Assembly (NCBI GenBank): GCA_016291495.1
Contig: JAEEXI010000004.1
Span: 62,001-126,000 of the forward strand
Source: Prevotella sp.
GTDB lineage: Bacteria > Bacteroidota > Bacteroidia > Bacteroidales > Bacteroidaceae
Direction: 5' to 3'
Length of the DNA: 64,000 nucleotides
The translations under genes were made by a program, and so were the position numbers. Positions 34,980-42,530 of the stretch are shown here, one piece after another (positions within the stretch are counted from its first letter, which is position 1; each line of letters starts with the position of its first letter). A model generated the notes under the pieces. That model made no database searches. It was not told the DNA's origin and saw only the letters and a program-made list of their open reading frames with translations.

Positions 34980-35421
34980 TGTAATTGACGGTTGGGTTAA
35001 CAATCTCGATATCTTCGATGATATGATGGGTAGTCTCCACCTCAGTCAGTTTGTGGAAGTAGGTCGCTGCACAGTCTACGGACTCGAAATGCTGGTAGTC
35101 CTCCTTCCTTACACGAACAGTGTCTTTATAGATATTGCCATTGTAGTCATGCAGCGTGTAATAGAACTCGTCCTCAGGTTGGGTATAGCTGATGCCAAGC
35201 TCATAATAGGTAATGCCCACAGCACTGTTTAGCAAGGTGTCGAGTTTGCCGTCCTGCTGTTTAGTGGTGATGGTCAGTGTGTCGACCTTCAACGTGTCTG
35301 TAGTACCGTCCTCCTTCACCAGGTTGTATACAGTGTATACCCTGCTTTCCACAGGACAGTCGATCTGTGTACACGCTCCGATGACGATGAGCATCATGAC
35401 AAACCCTATTATTTTCCGCAT
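34933..35421 (-). CDS. DUF6452-family lipoprotein
   Basis: A 162-residue lipoprotein: MRKIIGFVMMLIVIGACTQI with lipobox IGAC. Conserved LNSAVGITYYELGISYTQPE and DCAATYFHKLTEVETTHHII are typical of DUF6452. Function unknown; always seen beside DUF6048. Its start overlaps the GT2 end by 13 bases. Confidence 0.85.
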   Translation of the reverse strand: MRKIIGFVMMLIVIGACTQIDCPVESRVYTVYNLVKEDGTTDTLKVDTLTITTKQQDGKLDTLLNSAVGITYYELGISYTQPEDEFYYTLHDYNGNIYKDTVRVRKEDYQHFESVDCAATYFHKLTEVETTHHIIEDIEIVNPTVNYNAKEEHFHIYFKARD

Positions 35422-36380
35422 CTGATTTCCTCCTCTATCTGGTAGTCATTACGTCCTGCACTGTTGCGGCTGATGAGGTCACCCAGGAATCCTGCAAGGA
35501 ACAATTGCGTACCAATCATCATCATGGTCAGGGCGATGTAGAAATAAGGGGAGTCTGTCACCAGTCGCATGGGGACTCCGTTGTAAAGGGCCCAAGCCTT
35601 TTGGGCTCCCAAGAAGAAGGCGGCAAAGAAACCGATGATGAACACAATGGTACCCAAGAAGCCAAACACGTGCATCGGTTTCTTGCCAAAGGTACCCAGG
35701 AACCAAAGGGTCATCAGGTCGAGATAGCCGTTGACGAAACGGTTCCAGCCCATGAACTTTGATTTGCCGTACTGGCGTTTCTGGTGGTGTACAGGTTTCT
35801 CTCCAATCTTGTCGAATCCCGCATTCTTGGCAAGGTATGGGATGAAACGGTGCATCTCACCAAACACCTCGATGTTTTTCACTACCTCACGGCGATAAGC
35901 TTTTAGTCCGCAGTTGAAGTCGTGTAGGTTTTTGATACCGCTGACCTTGCGGGTGGTGGCATTGAAAAGTTTGGTAGGCAGCGTCTTTGACAGCGGGTCT
36001 CCTTGGCTACGGTTCTGTTTATAACCGCTGACGAGGTCGTACTTCTCTTCCGTAATCATACGGTAGAGCTCGGGAATCTCATCGGGAGAGTCCTGTAAGT
36101 CAGCATCCATCGTGATGACGACATCGCCCTGTGCCTCTTTGAAACCACAATAGAGGGCTGGACTCTTACCATAATTGCGACGGAACTTGATGCCTTTCAC
36201 ATGTTCTGAGCGTGCAGCCAGGTCGTTGATAACATCCCATGAATGGTCAGTGGAACCGTCGTTGACAAAGATAACCTCAAACGAGAAATTGTTAGCCGAC
36301 ATGACTCGCTCTATCCAGTCGTAAAGCTCAGGAAGCGACTCGTCCTCGTTGTATAAAGGTATAACTACTGATATATCCAT
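35409..36380 (-). CDS. GT2 glycosyltransferase, DPM/GtrB-like with two membrane helices
   Basis: A 323-residue polyprenyl-phosphate glycosyltransferase. The GT-A domain has VVIPLYNEDESLPEL, FVNDGSTDHSWD, NYGKSPALYCGF and the DxD motif in TMDADLQDSPDEIPEL; QKRQYGKSKF is the usual late motif. Two C-terminal transmembrane helices follow (FGFLGTIVFIIGFFAAFFLG and YIALTMMMIGTQLFLAGFLG). It probably transfers a sugar to undecaprenyl phosphate. Start MDISVVIPLYN is preferred over the longer frame overlapping DUF4199. Confidence 0.94.
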   Translation of the reverse strand: MDISVVIPLYNEDESLPELYDWIERVMSANNFSFEVIFVNDGSTDHSWDVINDLAARSEHVKGIKFRRNYGKSPALYCGFKEAQGDVVITMDADLQDSPDEIPELYRMITEEKYDLVSGYKQNRSQGDPLSKTLPTKLFNATTRKVSGIKNLHDFNCGLKAYRREVVKNIEVFGEMHRFIPYLAKNAGFDKIGEKPVHHQKRQYGKSKFMGWNRFVNGYLDLMTLWFLGTFGKKPMHVFGFLGTIVFIIGFFAAFFLGAQKAWALYNGVPMRLVTDSPYFYIALTMMMIGTQLFLAGFLGDLISRNSAGRNDYQIEEEIRCGK

Positions 36381-36383
36381 ATA

Positions 36384-36404
36384 ACTTTCAATTTTCAACT
36401 TTTC
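36384..36404 (-). repeat. Short heptad array between DUF4199 and GT2
   Basis: ACTTTCA, ATTTTCA, ACTTTTC (plus strand) lie between the GT2 start (36378-36380) and the end of DUF4199, whose stop (36395-36397) lies inside a unit. Confidence 0.6.
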
Positions 36405-36925
36405 GCCTTTTGCATGATGGCAGCGATAGGAACGCCCAGGAAGAACCCCATGATGATGTTGATGGTCAGCATATTTAGGGCCATGTCAATGGGACGGAGT
36501 TCTGAAAGGAACTTGATATTCTCGTCCAATTGTCCCTCAATACCGTATGCCTTGATAGCTTCCCTGCCCTCTGGTGAACTGAATGTCTCTATGAGTTTGC
36601 TAAGGAAGAAACCCTTGTCGAGGAAGGCGAAATAGACATAAACGGCAATGGCGAACAGAACGCCTCCATAGAAGAATAGCAGTACCGTATAGGCGTAACT
36701 GCGTGAGAAAGAGATGACTCCCTCTCGCCCATAGTCACGGTAATGACGCAGGCGTTGTGCGGCAAAGAAAGGTGAGGCGGCAATGAGTATCAGCGCGGCA
36801 ATACCTAATAGGGGATAGGTCATCCCTAAAATATAACATAGGAGACTTCCCGTCCACAACAAGGCAAGCAGAACACCGTCCTGTCGTGCAAACGCTTTCA
36901 GCTGAATATATTCCTGTGGCGTCAT
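36395..36925 (-). CDS. DUF4199 membrane protein
   Basis: A 176-residue protein with about four transmembrane helices (LALLWTGSLLCYILGMTYPL, LLGIAALILIAASPFFAAQR, AYTVLLFFYGGVLFAIAVYV, MLTINIIMGFFLGVPIAAIM). The pattern and the YRDYGREGVISFSRSYAYT loop match DUF4199. Function unknown. First gene of the operon that continues through GT2 to the lipoprotein at 32089, driven by two tandem promoters. Confidence 0.9.
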   Translation of the reverse strand: MTPQEYIQLKAFARQDGVLLALLWTGSLLCYILGMTYPLLGIAALILIAASPFFAAQRLRHYRDYGREGVISFSRSYAYTVLLFFYGGVLFAIAVYVYFAFLDKGFFLSKLIETFSSPEGREAIKAYGIEGQLDENIKFLSELRPIDMALNMLTINIIMGFFLGVPIAAIMQKAKS

Positions 36926-36935
36926 AATCAGGGGA

Positions 36936-36967
36936 CAAAGGTACGAATAAGTGAGAAGAATACCAAA
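36936..36967 (-). promoter_or_regulatory. Proximal promoter of the DUF4199 operon
   Basis: TTTG (36967-36964), 20-base spacer, TACCTTTG (36943-36936). The last 20 bases, CTCACTTATTCGTACCTTTG, are identical to those of three other promoters in the window. Confidence 0.82.
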
Positions 36968-37013
36968 TTTTATTTGAGTTTTCTCGAACGCGAGTAGTTT
37001 CGAGACGAAGTCT

Positions 37014-37044
37014 CAAAGGTACGAATAAGTGAGAAGAATGCAAA
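37014..37044 (-). promoter_or_regulatory. Distal promoter copy of the DUF4199 operon
   Basis: TTTG (37044-37041), 19-base spacer, TACCTTTG (37021-37014). It duplicates the proximal promoter over about 28 bases with one mismatch. Between them lie two small hairpins, CTCGAACGCGAG and GAGACGAAGTCTC. Confidence 0.78.
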
Positions 37045-37059
37045 ATAAATTTGAATTTA

Positions 37060-37092
37060 TTTGCGTATTCTCAAAAAAACTTCGTACCTTTG
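37060..37092 (+). promoter_or_regulatory. Promoter of the SRP RNA and tRNA-Thr unit
   Basis: TTTG (37060-37063), 21-base spacer and TACCTTTG (37085-37092), divergent from the DUF4199 promoters. Confidence 0.75.
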
Positions 37093-37104
37093 CAGCCGCA
37101 AAAC

Positions 37105-37200
37105 GGGCAAGTCCTGTACGGCCAGCTCCCTCGGAATCCTCCAGGACGGGAACGTAGCAAAGGTACTTGGTTGTAGCGGCGCGATACAGTCAGCTTGCCC
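37105..37200 (+). ncRNA. ffs: Signal recognition particle RNA, small bacterial type
   Basis: The ends GGGCAAG (37105-37111) and CTTGCCC (37194-37200) pair perfectly. The apical helix 8 has the Ffh-binding signature CCAGGACGGGAACGTAGCA with a GGAA tetraloop and the symmetric AGCA side loop. Length near 96 bases fits small-type SRP RNA. It lies 13 bases after a -7 box and four bases before tRNA-Thr, so both are probably processed from one transcript. Confidence 0.88.
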
Positions 37201-37204
37201 ACCC

Positions 37205-37278
37205 GCCTCTTTAGCTCAGTTGGCCAGAGCACGTGATTTGTAATCTCGGGGTCGTTGGTTCGAATCCGACAAGAGGCT
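37205..37278 (+). tRNA. tRNA-Thr (anticodon TGT)
   Basis: Acceptor GCCTCTT pairs with AAGAGGC, D-arm AGCTCAGTTGGCCAGAGC, anticodon loop TTTGTAA giving UGU, and T-arm GTTGGTTCGAATCCGAC are complete. CCA is not encoded. It follows SRP RNA directly. Confidence 0.97.
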
Positions 37279-37284
37279 CAAAGG

Positions 37285-37337
37285 AAAAAGAGAAGATAGT
37301 CTTGAAAGTTACTTTCAGAAGCGATCTTCTCTTTTTT
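37285..37337 (+). terminator. Terminator of the SRP RNA-tRNA-Thr transcript
   Basis: AAAAAGAGAAGAT (37285-37297) and ATCTTCTCTTTTT (37324-37336) are perfect 13-base reverse complements ending in a T run. Confidence 0.9.
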
Positions 37338-37343
37338 CTTTGT

Positions 37344-37429
37344 AGGCCTGCCGCCGGCAGGCCTTACGGATATTCAATCCGACAGCCTCTCAAATGCCCG
37401 CGGCAGGCCTTTCGGATATCTAATCCGAC
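37344..37429. repeat. Two REP-like GC palindromes with tRNA-tail-like ends
   Basis: AGGCCTGCCG/CGGCAGGCCT palindrome (37344-37364) continues as TTACGGATATTCAATCCGAC. A second related copy (37394-37429) has GGCAGGCCTTTCGGATATCT then AATCCGACA. The end AATCCGACAAGA also equals the 3' part of tRNA-Thr (37264-37275). Confidence 0.75.
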
Positions 37430-37434
37430 AAGAC

Positions 37435-39336
37435 TCATTTTATTATCGCACTCCAGCCTCCGCCAGGAGCCAAGTGCACTTTCATCGTATCACCTTGCTT
37501 CACCGTTTGCACAGTCTTTTTATAGTCGTTGGCATCACGATCGGCATTGATGCCATCGGCAAAGAGCTCTGCCTGATGGGTGCCCTCGCCAAGCATCGAT
37601 AAATCAATCGTCAAGTCACGCGCAGTCCAGTTGGTCATGGCAGCAACATACCATATCTTGCCTTTGCGCTTGGCGACGACGGCATATTCACCTAACTGTC
37701 CGTCGAGGCCAATGACTTCGTCGAAGACGGTAGGTATCTGACGGATGAAATCAGTAGTGGACTGTTCACGCTCATACTTTGTAGGGGCGTCAGCCAGCAT
37801 TTGCAGGGGAGCATCGAAGAGGGTGTACATCGCCACCTGATGGGCGCGTGTTCCCTGACTCATGGGGTGATCGTTGTTGCCAAAGAACTCCGCACGGGTG
37901 GCATTGGTCATGGCACCAGGGGTATAGTCTAACGGACCCACCAACTGACGCAGATAGGGGATGGAAACATCATAACGGGGCTGGTCATGCAATGGGCCGT
38001 CCCCCACGCGAGGCTCCCATTTCGAATTCTCCAGTCCTTTCACACCTTCGAAGTTGACAATATTGGGAAAAGCCACCTGAATACCCGTAGGACGATACCC
38101 GTGGAAATCGAGCAGCAAGTGGTTTCGGGCAGCACATTCTGCAATCTTCCAGGCGGAGCGCATCACTTCCTGGTCGTCACGATCAAAGAAATCAACCTTA
38201 AAGCCTTTGACACCCAACGATGCATAATACTTGAAATCGTCCTCGGTGTTGTTGATACAGTTACGCCACGAACTCCACAGGATGATGCCCACGCCCTTCT
38301 TCTCCGCATAGGGTAACAGGCTCAGCAGGTCGATATCAGGATTCAACTCTGACCGTAACGACTCATCAGTACTCCATCCCTCGTCAATGATGATATACTC
38401 CAAATGGTTCTTGGCGGCAAAGTCAATGAAATAGCGGTACGTGTCGGTATTCATGCCTGCACGGAAGGGAACACCCGTCAACATGGTGGCGTTCCACCAG
38501 TCCCAAGCCACCTTTCCTGGATGTATCCACGAAGTGTCCGTGAGTTGGCATCGTGGTCCAAAACGCTGGGGCAGGCAGGCTGTCAATAGTTGCTTGTCTT
38601 GTTCCGTTACCAGGACGATGCGCCAGGGCAGTACACCTTTCACGTCCTTGGCTATATAGCTGGCACGAGTTGTCGGCACGAGGTTCAGACGGGCATGTCC
38701 GCCAATCTTTGACGAGGTGGGATAGGGGGCAAAGGCGGCTTTCATCCTATACGTCCCGTTCTTTAAAAGGAACATACCCGGATAGTCGATGGCTCCCATA
38801 TCGGCAATGACGGCCAGTTTGCCTTGTGGCAGTCTGACAGCCAGCGGGTTGATGGCGAGGGAGTCACTGAACATCTTTGAGAGCGGTTGTTCGTCGTAAT
38901 AAGATTCAAAACTGAACGTATAACGCTCTCCCCCTCGGTTGTCGTTGACGTAAGGAATGAAGGCGTTGTAATCGTCGGCAAAGTTGAATTCTGCCGTCTC
39001 GTTCTGAACGGTAACGGCCTCTTTCCCCAGAATATGGATGCGATAGGCTGCCGCATCGTTGTCGGCACGGAACTCCACTTGATACTGCTTATTGCTGATG
39101 ATGGCCGTGTTCTTCGTCACCTTGCCGTTCATCTTCTGGAAGGCACCGTTGAGTCCGATCTCCGAAGGAGTCAACACTTCCGTTGCTCCATGGCGCACTT
39201 CCCATGTCAAACGTTGCTGGTCGGCATGGATGGTAATAACCAACTTCCCGTTTGGAGAGGCAACGGTATAGTCCTTGGCTGTAGCACCCATTGTGAATGC
39301 TGTCAGCATGATTAGTAGTAAAGCTTTGGTTTTCAT
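37435..39336 (-). CDS. Glycoside hydrolase family 97
   Basis: A 633-residue exported enzyme (signal peptide ending about MGATAKD). The N-terminal beta-sandwich (about 20-270) starts YTVASPNGKLVITIHADQQ; the catalytic barrel contains GKVAWDWWNATMLTG, YIIIDEGWS, GFKVDFFDRDDQEVM and NIVNFEGVKGLENSKWEP; a C-terminal beta-domain follows. GH97 holds inverting alpha-glucosidases and retaining alpha-galactosidases; the KVDFF aspartate favours the retaining type, but this is tentative. No SusCD genes adjoin, so it is not in a typical polysaccharide locus. Confidence 0.93.
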   Translation of the reverse strand: MKTKALLLIMLTAFTMGATAKDYTVASPNGKLVITIHADQQRLTWEVRHGATEVLTPSEIGLNGAFQKMNGKVTKNTAIISNKQYQVEFRADNDAAAYRIHILGKEAVTVQNETAEFNFADDYNAFIPYVNDNRGGERYTFSFESYYDEQPLSKMFSDSLAINPLAVRLPQGKLAVIADMGAIDYPGMFLLKNGTYRMKAAFAPYPTSSKIGGHARLNLVPTTRASYIAKDVKGVLPWRIVLVTEQDKQLLTACLPQRFGPRCQLTDTSWIHPGKVAWDWWNATMLTGVPFRAGMNTDTYRYFIDFAAKNHLEYIIIDEGWSTDESLRSELNPDIDLLSLLPYAEKKGVGIILWSSWRNCINNTEDDFKYYASLGVKGFKVDFFDRDDQEVMRSAWKIAECAARNHLLLDFHGYRPTGIQVAFPNIVNFEGVKGLENSKWEPRVGDGPLHDQPRYDVSIPYLRQLVGPLDYTPGAMTNATRAEFFGNNDHPMSQGTRAHQVAMYTLFDAPLQMLADAPTKYEREQSTTDFIRQIPTVFDEVIGLDGQLGEYAVVAKRKGKIWYVAAMTNWTARDLTIDLSMLGEGTHQAELFADGINADRDANDYKKTVQTVKQGDTMKVHLAPGGGWSAIIK

Positions 39337-39376
39337 TATAATTCTCAATTTTGATGTTTCACACTTTCGGCCACTG

Positions 39377-39431
39377 CGGCGGTAGCAAATTCTTCACTCT
39401 TCACTCTTCACTTTTCACTCTTCACTTTCCC
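39377..39431 (-). repeat. GTGAAGA heptads with conserved end motif, after the mutS2 stop
   Basis: On the minus strand the mutS2 stop TAA (39434-39432) is followed by a six-base remnant, then GTGAAGA, GTGAAAA, GTGAAGA, GTGAAGA, GTGAAGA and the end motif ATTTGCTACCGCC. Together these fill most of the 95-base gap to the GH97 start. Confidence 0.9.
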
Positions 39432-42050
39432 TTACTCTAAATCCACGACGGTGATGCCTGCACCACCGAACTGGACGTGTTCGTCCTTGGCTTTCTTCAC
39501 GTTAGGTACGGTGTTCAGATACTGGCGGATGAGTTGGCGGAGAATACCTGTGCCTGTGCCGTGCAGGATGCGCACACGACTCATGCCTATCAGGATGGCA
39601 TCATCGATGAAGTGCATCACGGCATCTATCGCCTCGTCGCCTCGCATCCCACGTACATCAATATCCTGATGGAAATTCTGTTTGCGGTCTTCCATCGTTG
39701 AGCGTGTCATCTTTGAGGTATGGATGGCTAGGTCAGCATGCTTATTGGCGGCAGCAAATTTTTCACTATTCACTTTTCCCTTTTCACTTCTTTCCAGTTG
39801 TTCCAGTTTCACTTTCGAACGCAGGTCGCCAAAGATGACAGTAGCCTGCTTGCCCTGGATGGTTTCTATCTCGCCGATGCTGTTAGTGCCTTTGATACGC
39901 ACACAGTCACCCTGCTGCAGTGGACGATTGACATCGCTCTGCAGACTCTCTTTGGCTCTGGCAGCCAGCTTCTCACTGGCTCTCTTTTGCTCTTCGTCTT
40001 TCTTCTCCTTTCGCTGGGCTTTCCGCGCTTTGCGCTCTTCCATCTGACGGAGTTTCTTGGCGAAGTCTTCTTCACTCATCAGTCCCTGTTGATGATCGTC
40101 GTTGACCACCTGCTCACGGAATTCCCTGAGTTCCTCGCGGGCAATACGGGTGCGCTCCTTCTCTGCCTGTGCCTCCTTGATCTCCCGGATGGTATTCTCT
40201 ATCTGACGGTTCGCCTCGCGCAACAGTTCTTCTGCCTGTTCCTGGGCACGACGGAGAATGGCCTTGCGCTCCCGTTCTATTTCTTCCAAGCTGGCGTCCA
40301 GTCGTTCACCAGTTGCCTCTAACCTCTTCTCATGCTGATGGATGGTCTGTCGCTTGCCTTCCCAGTATCGCTTGTCGCGCACGATGTCCTGCAGGTATTT
40401 GTCGCTTTGGATATAGTCCGAGCCTACAATGTCCGAGGCATCCTTGATGACTTCCTCAGGGATTCCCGTCTTACGCGCTATCTCAATGGCAAAGCTGCTG
40501 CCAGGTTGTCCGATGGCCAGTTGGAAGAGTGCCTGCATCTGGTGGCGGTCATAGAGCATCGCCCCATTGACCACGCCTTCATGGTCTTCCGCAAAGTGCT
40601 TCAGGTTCTGATAATGCGTGGTGATGACACCAAAGGCCTTCTTCTCCCAGAACTGTTTCAGTACGGCTTCCGCAATAGCACCGCCAATCGTAGGCTCCGT
40701 ACCCCCTCCGAACTCATCAATCAACAACAGGGTGTGCTCATTCGACTGCTTCATCATGTTCTTCATGTTCAGCAGATGACTCGAATAAGTCGAGAGGTCG
40801 TCAGCAATACTCTGCTCGTCACCGATGTCAATCATGATATGCTGGAACGTACCTACCGTAGAGCGCTCACTGATGGGAATGGAGAGTCCGCATTGCAACA
40901 TATATTGCAGCAGTCCCACCGTCTTCAAGCATACGGACTTACCGCCAGCATTCGGGCCAGAAATAATCAGCAGCCTTCCAACATTTCTCTCACCTCTGAC
41001 CTCTGACCTCTCACCTCTTAACATGATATCCAAAGGTACCACCTTCTTCCCCTGCTTCTCTAAGGAACGTTGCAGGATGGGGTGGATGGCACGAATCCAG
41101 TCGATATACGGCTCTTTCCTCACTTGTGGCTCGTAAGCCTGCATCTGTGTCGCCATCTCTGCCTTGGCGCGGATGAAGTCTATCTGTGCCAGGAACTGAT
41201 AGGAGTCAAGAATCTCCTGTACATGAGGACGTACCTCATCAGAGAAAACTGTCAGGATGCGGATAATCTCTCGCCGTTCTGCCGCCTCTAGTTCACGTAT
41301 TTTGTTGTTCGCCTCGACCACCTCGGCAGGTTCGATGAATACCGTCTTTCCCGTTGCACTCTCATCGTGGACAATACCCTTGATGCGACGCTTCAAGCCT
41401 GGTGCTACAGGGATGACGAGACGACCGTCACGCATGGTGGGGGCCACATCCTTATCGACCAGACCGTCACGCTGGGCGGCATGCAGAATCGTATATAAAG
41501 TGCGAGAAATACTTCCCTCCGTCTGTGCCATATCATGACGGATACCCGCCAGTGTCATCGAGGCTGAGTCCTTGATTTTCCCAAACTTATCTAAGATAGA
41601 GTCGATGCGGCGAATCATGGCAGGAAATGTCAGCACATCTTCGGCCAGACGATGCAGGGCAGGGTAGGGATACGCTGGGTTTTCCTCGTCCCCTCCGTTT
41701 TTATTGAGGAAATTGACAATACCCGTAATCGTCTCCAACGAACGGCGCAAGTCAAACAACTCGTCTTCCTCCAGATGAGTATTCTCCAGACGGATGCGGG
41801 TAATCGACTCACGGACGTCAAAGAAATAGTTCAGGGGAAAGTTCTCTGCTTCCTCTTGCAGACGACGGAACTCACGGGTCTGCTGGAGCCATTCGTTGAT
41901 GGTCTCTGCATCATCCGAGAAGGCAATCTCGTCCACCTTCTCCTTGCCCAGTGTACTGAGACATTGAGCTTTCAACAACGTGCGTATCTCGTCAAAGCCT
42001 ATCTTCGTTTCAAAGTTCTTAGGGTAAATCATGGGTACAAAATTACTCAT
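39432..42050 (-). CDS. mutS2: MutS2 endonuclease/ATPase
   Basis: An 872-residue protein acting on recombination intermediates or stalled ribosomes. The MutS core has Walker A ISGPNAGGKSVCLKT, LLIDEFGGGTEP (Walker B) and GVITTHYQNLKHFAED. A long coiled coil (about 520-670) and C-terminal Smr domain with DIDVRGMRGDEA and ILHGTGTGILR follow. Two repeat arrays are translated: CTCTGAC heptads just before the Walker A strand (RGERSEVRGERN) and TTTTCAC heptads before the Smr domain (SEKGKVNSEKFAAANK). MIYPKNFETKIGF at 42032 is an alternative start. Confidence 0.95.
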   Translation of the reverse strand: MSNFVPMIYPKNFETKIGFDEIRTLLKAQCLSTLGKEKVDEIAFSDDAETINEWLQQTREFRRLQEEAENFPLNYFFDVRESITRIRLENTHLEEDELFDLRRSLETITGIVNFLNKNGGDEENPAYPYPALHRLAEDVLTFPAMIRRIDSILDKFGKIKDSASMTLAGIRHDMAQTEGSISRTLYTILHAAQRDGLVDKDVAPTMRDGRLVIPVAPGLKRRIKGIVHDESATGKTVFIEPAEVVEANNKIRELEAAERREIIRILTVFSDEVRPHVQEILDSYQFLAQIDFIRAKAEMATQMQAYEPQVRKEPYIDWIRAIHPILQRSLEKQGKKVVPLDIMLRGERSEVRGERNVGRLLIISGPNAGGKSVCLKTVGLLQYMLQCGLSIPISERSTVGTFQHIMIDIGDEQSIADDLSTYSSHLLNMKNMMKQSNEHTLLLIDEFGGGTEPTIGGAIAEAVLKQFWEKKAFGVITTHYQNLKHFAEDHEGVVNGAMLYDRHQMQALFQLAIGQPGSSFAIEIARKTGIPEEVIKDASDIVGSDYIQSDKYLQDIVRDKRYWEGKRQTIHQHEKRLEATGERLDASLEEIERERKAILRRAQEQAEELLREANRQIENTIREIKEAQAEKERTRIAREELREFREQVVNDDHQQGLMSEEDFAKKLRQMEERKARKAQRKEKKDEEQKRASEKLAARAKESLQSDVNRPLQQGDCVRIKGTNSIGEIETIQGKQATVIFGDLRSKVKLEQLERSEKGKVNSEKFAAANKHADLAIHTSKMTRSTMEDRKQNFHQDIDVRGMRGDEAIDAVMHFIDDAILIGMSRVRILHGTGTGILRQLIRQYLNTVPNVKKAKDEHVQFGGAGITVVDLE
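39748..39794 (-). repeat. In-frame GTGAAAA heptads with end motif in mutS2
   Basis: Plus-strand TTTTCAC, TATTCAC, TTTTCCC, TTTTCAC, TTCTTTC units preceded by GGCGGCAGCAAA. On the coding strand the motif reads GTGAAAAATTTGCTGCCGCC, one mismatch from the consensus. Confidence 0.88.
40987..41021 (-). repeat. In-frame CTCTGAC heptads in the mutS2 ATPase core
   Basis: CTCTCAC, CTCTGAC, CTCTGAC, CTCTCAC, CTCTTAA run in register, the same unit class as 1377-1411. The peptide lies immediately upstream of the P-loop strand. Confidence 0.9.
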
Positions 42051-42128
42051 TTTAGTTTATAATTCATCATTCATAGTGCATAGTTTAGTGCTAATTTGGT
42101 TAAAATATCCTAAATCCAGAGGTTTTTT

Positions 42129-42170
42129 GAACTATGAACAATGGACTATGAACTATTTTTGCTACCTTTG
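42129..42170 (+). repeat. GAACTAT heptads running into a tRNA-Ser promoter
   Basis: GAACTAT, GAACAAT, GGACTAT, GAACTAT (42129-42156) are followed by TTTTGCTACCTTTG, whose TACCTTTG (42163-42170) is a consensus -7 box 29 bases before tRNA-Ser. No exact TTTG -33 box is present; the array sits at that position. Confidence 0.75.
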
Positions 42171-42198
42171 CATCCGCTTTTCGAGCAATTCGGGCACT

Positions 42199-42283
42199 GG
42201 AGAGATGGTAGAGTGGTCGATTACAACGGTCTTGAAAACCGTCGTGCTGAGAGGCACCGGGGGTTCGAATCCCTCTCTCTCCG
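42199..42283 (+). tRNA. tRNA-Ser (anticodon TGA)
   Basis: Acceptor GGAGAGA pairs with TCTCTCC. The anticodon stem-loop ACGGTCTTGAAAACCGT gives UGA, and a long variable arm (GTGCTGAGAGGCAC) marks a class II tRNA. T-arm GGGGGTTCGAATCCCTC is intact. Confidence 0.97.
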
Positions 42284-42293
42284 CTCACTGAAA

Positions 42294-42330
42294 ACAAAAC
42301 CCGCTGAAAATCAGCGGGTTTTGTTTTTCT
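42294..42330 (+). terminator. Terminator after tRNA-Ser
   Basis: ACAAAACCCGCTGA and TCAGCGGGTTTTGT are perfect 14-base reverse complements around AAA, followed by TTTTT. Confidence 0.92.
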
Positions 42331-42349
42331 TCCAACTACAGGTCCCAAT

Positions 42350-42530
42350 TTCTTATTTATGAATGATTAACTTCGGATTTCGTGATTTCATGAAAAACAA
42401 AGGGTTCAAGAGACAATATCTCCGTTTTTATCATCTTCTGTACAGCATGGCGATTTACACTTTTCAATAACTTTCGGCGGTCAAAAACTACACTTTTCAA
42501 TCGAAACAACCAAACAAATTGTCCTCTTTT
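42350..42530. other. Non-coding stretch with duplicated promoter-like sequence
   Basis: No ORF is credible here. ACACTTTTCAAT occurs twice (near 42465 and 42491). The second copy continues as CGAAACAACCAAACAAAT, almost identical to the azlC promoter at 47639-47668. Read on the minus strand it gives a TTTG-type -33 box with TAGTTTTT as a poor -7, and it faces tRNA-Ser. Confidence 0.55.

Noticed and set aside
37205..37429. Integrative element at tRNA-Thr
   Set aside because: No integrase or cargo genes lie downstream; only short tail-like repeats remain.
37233..37550. Plus-strand ORF after tRNA-Thr
   Set aside because: It begins inside the tRNA and crosses a terminator and REP-like repeats; no protein family.
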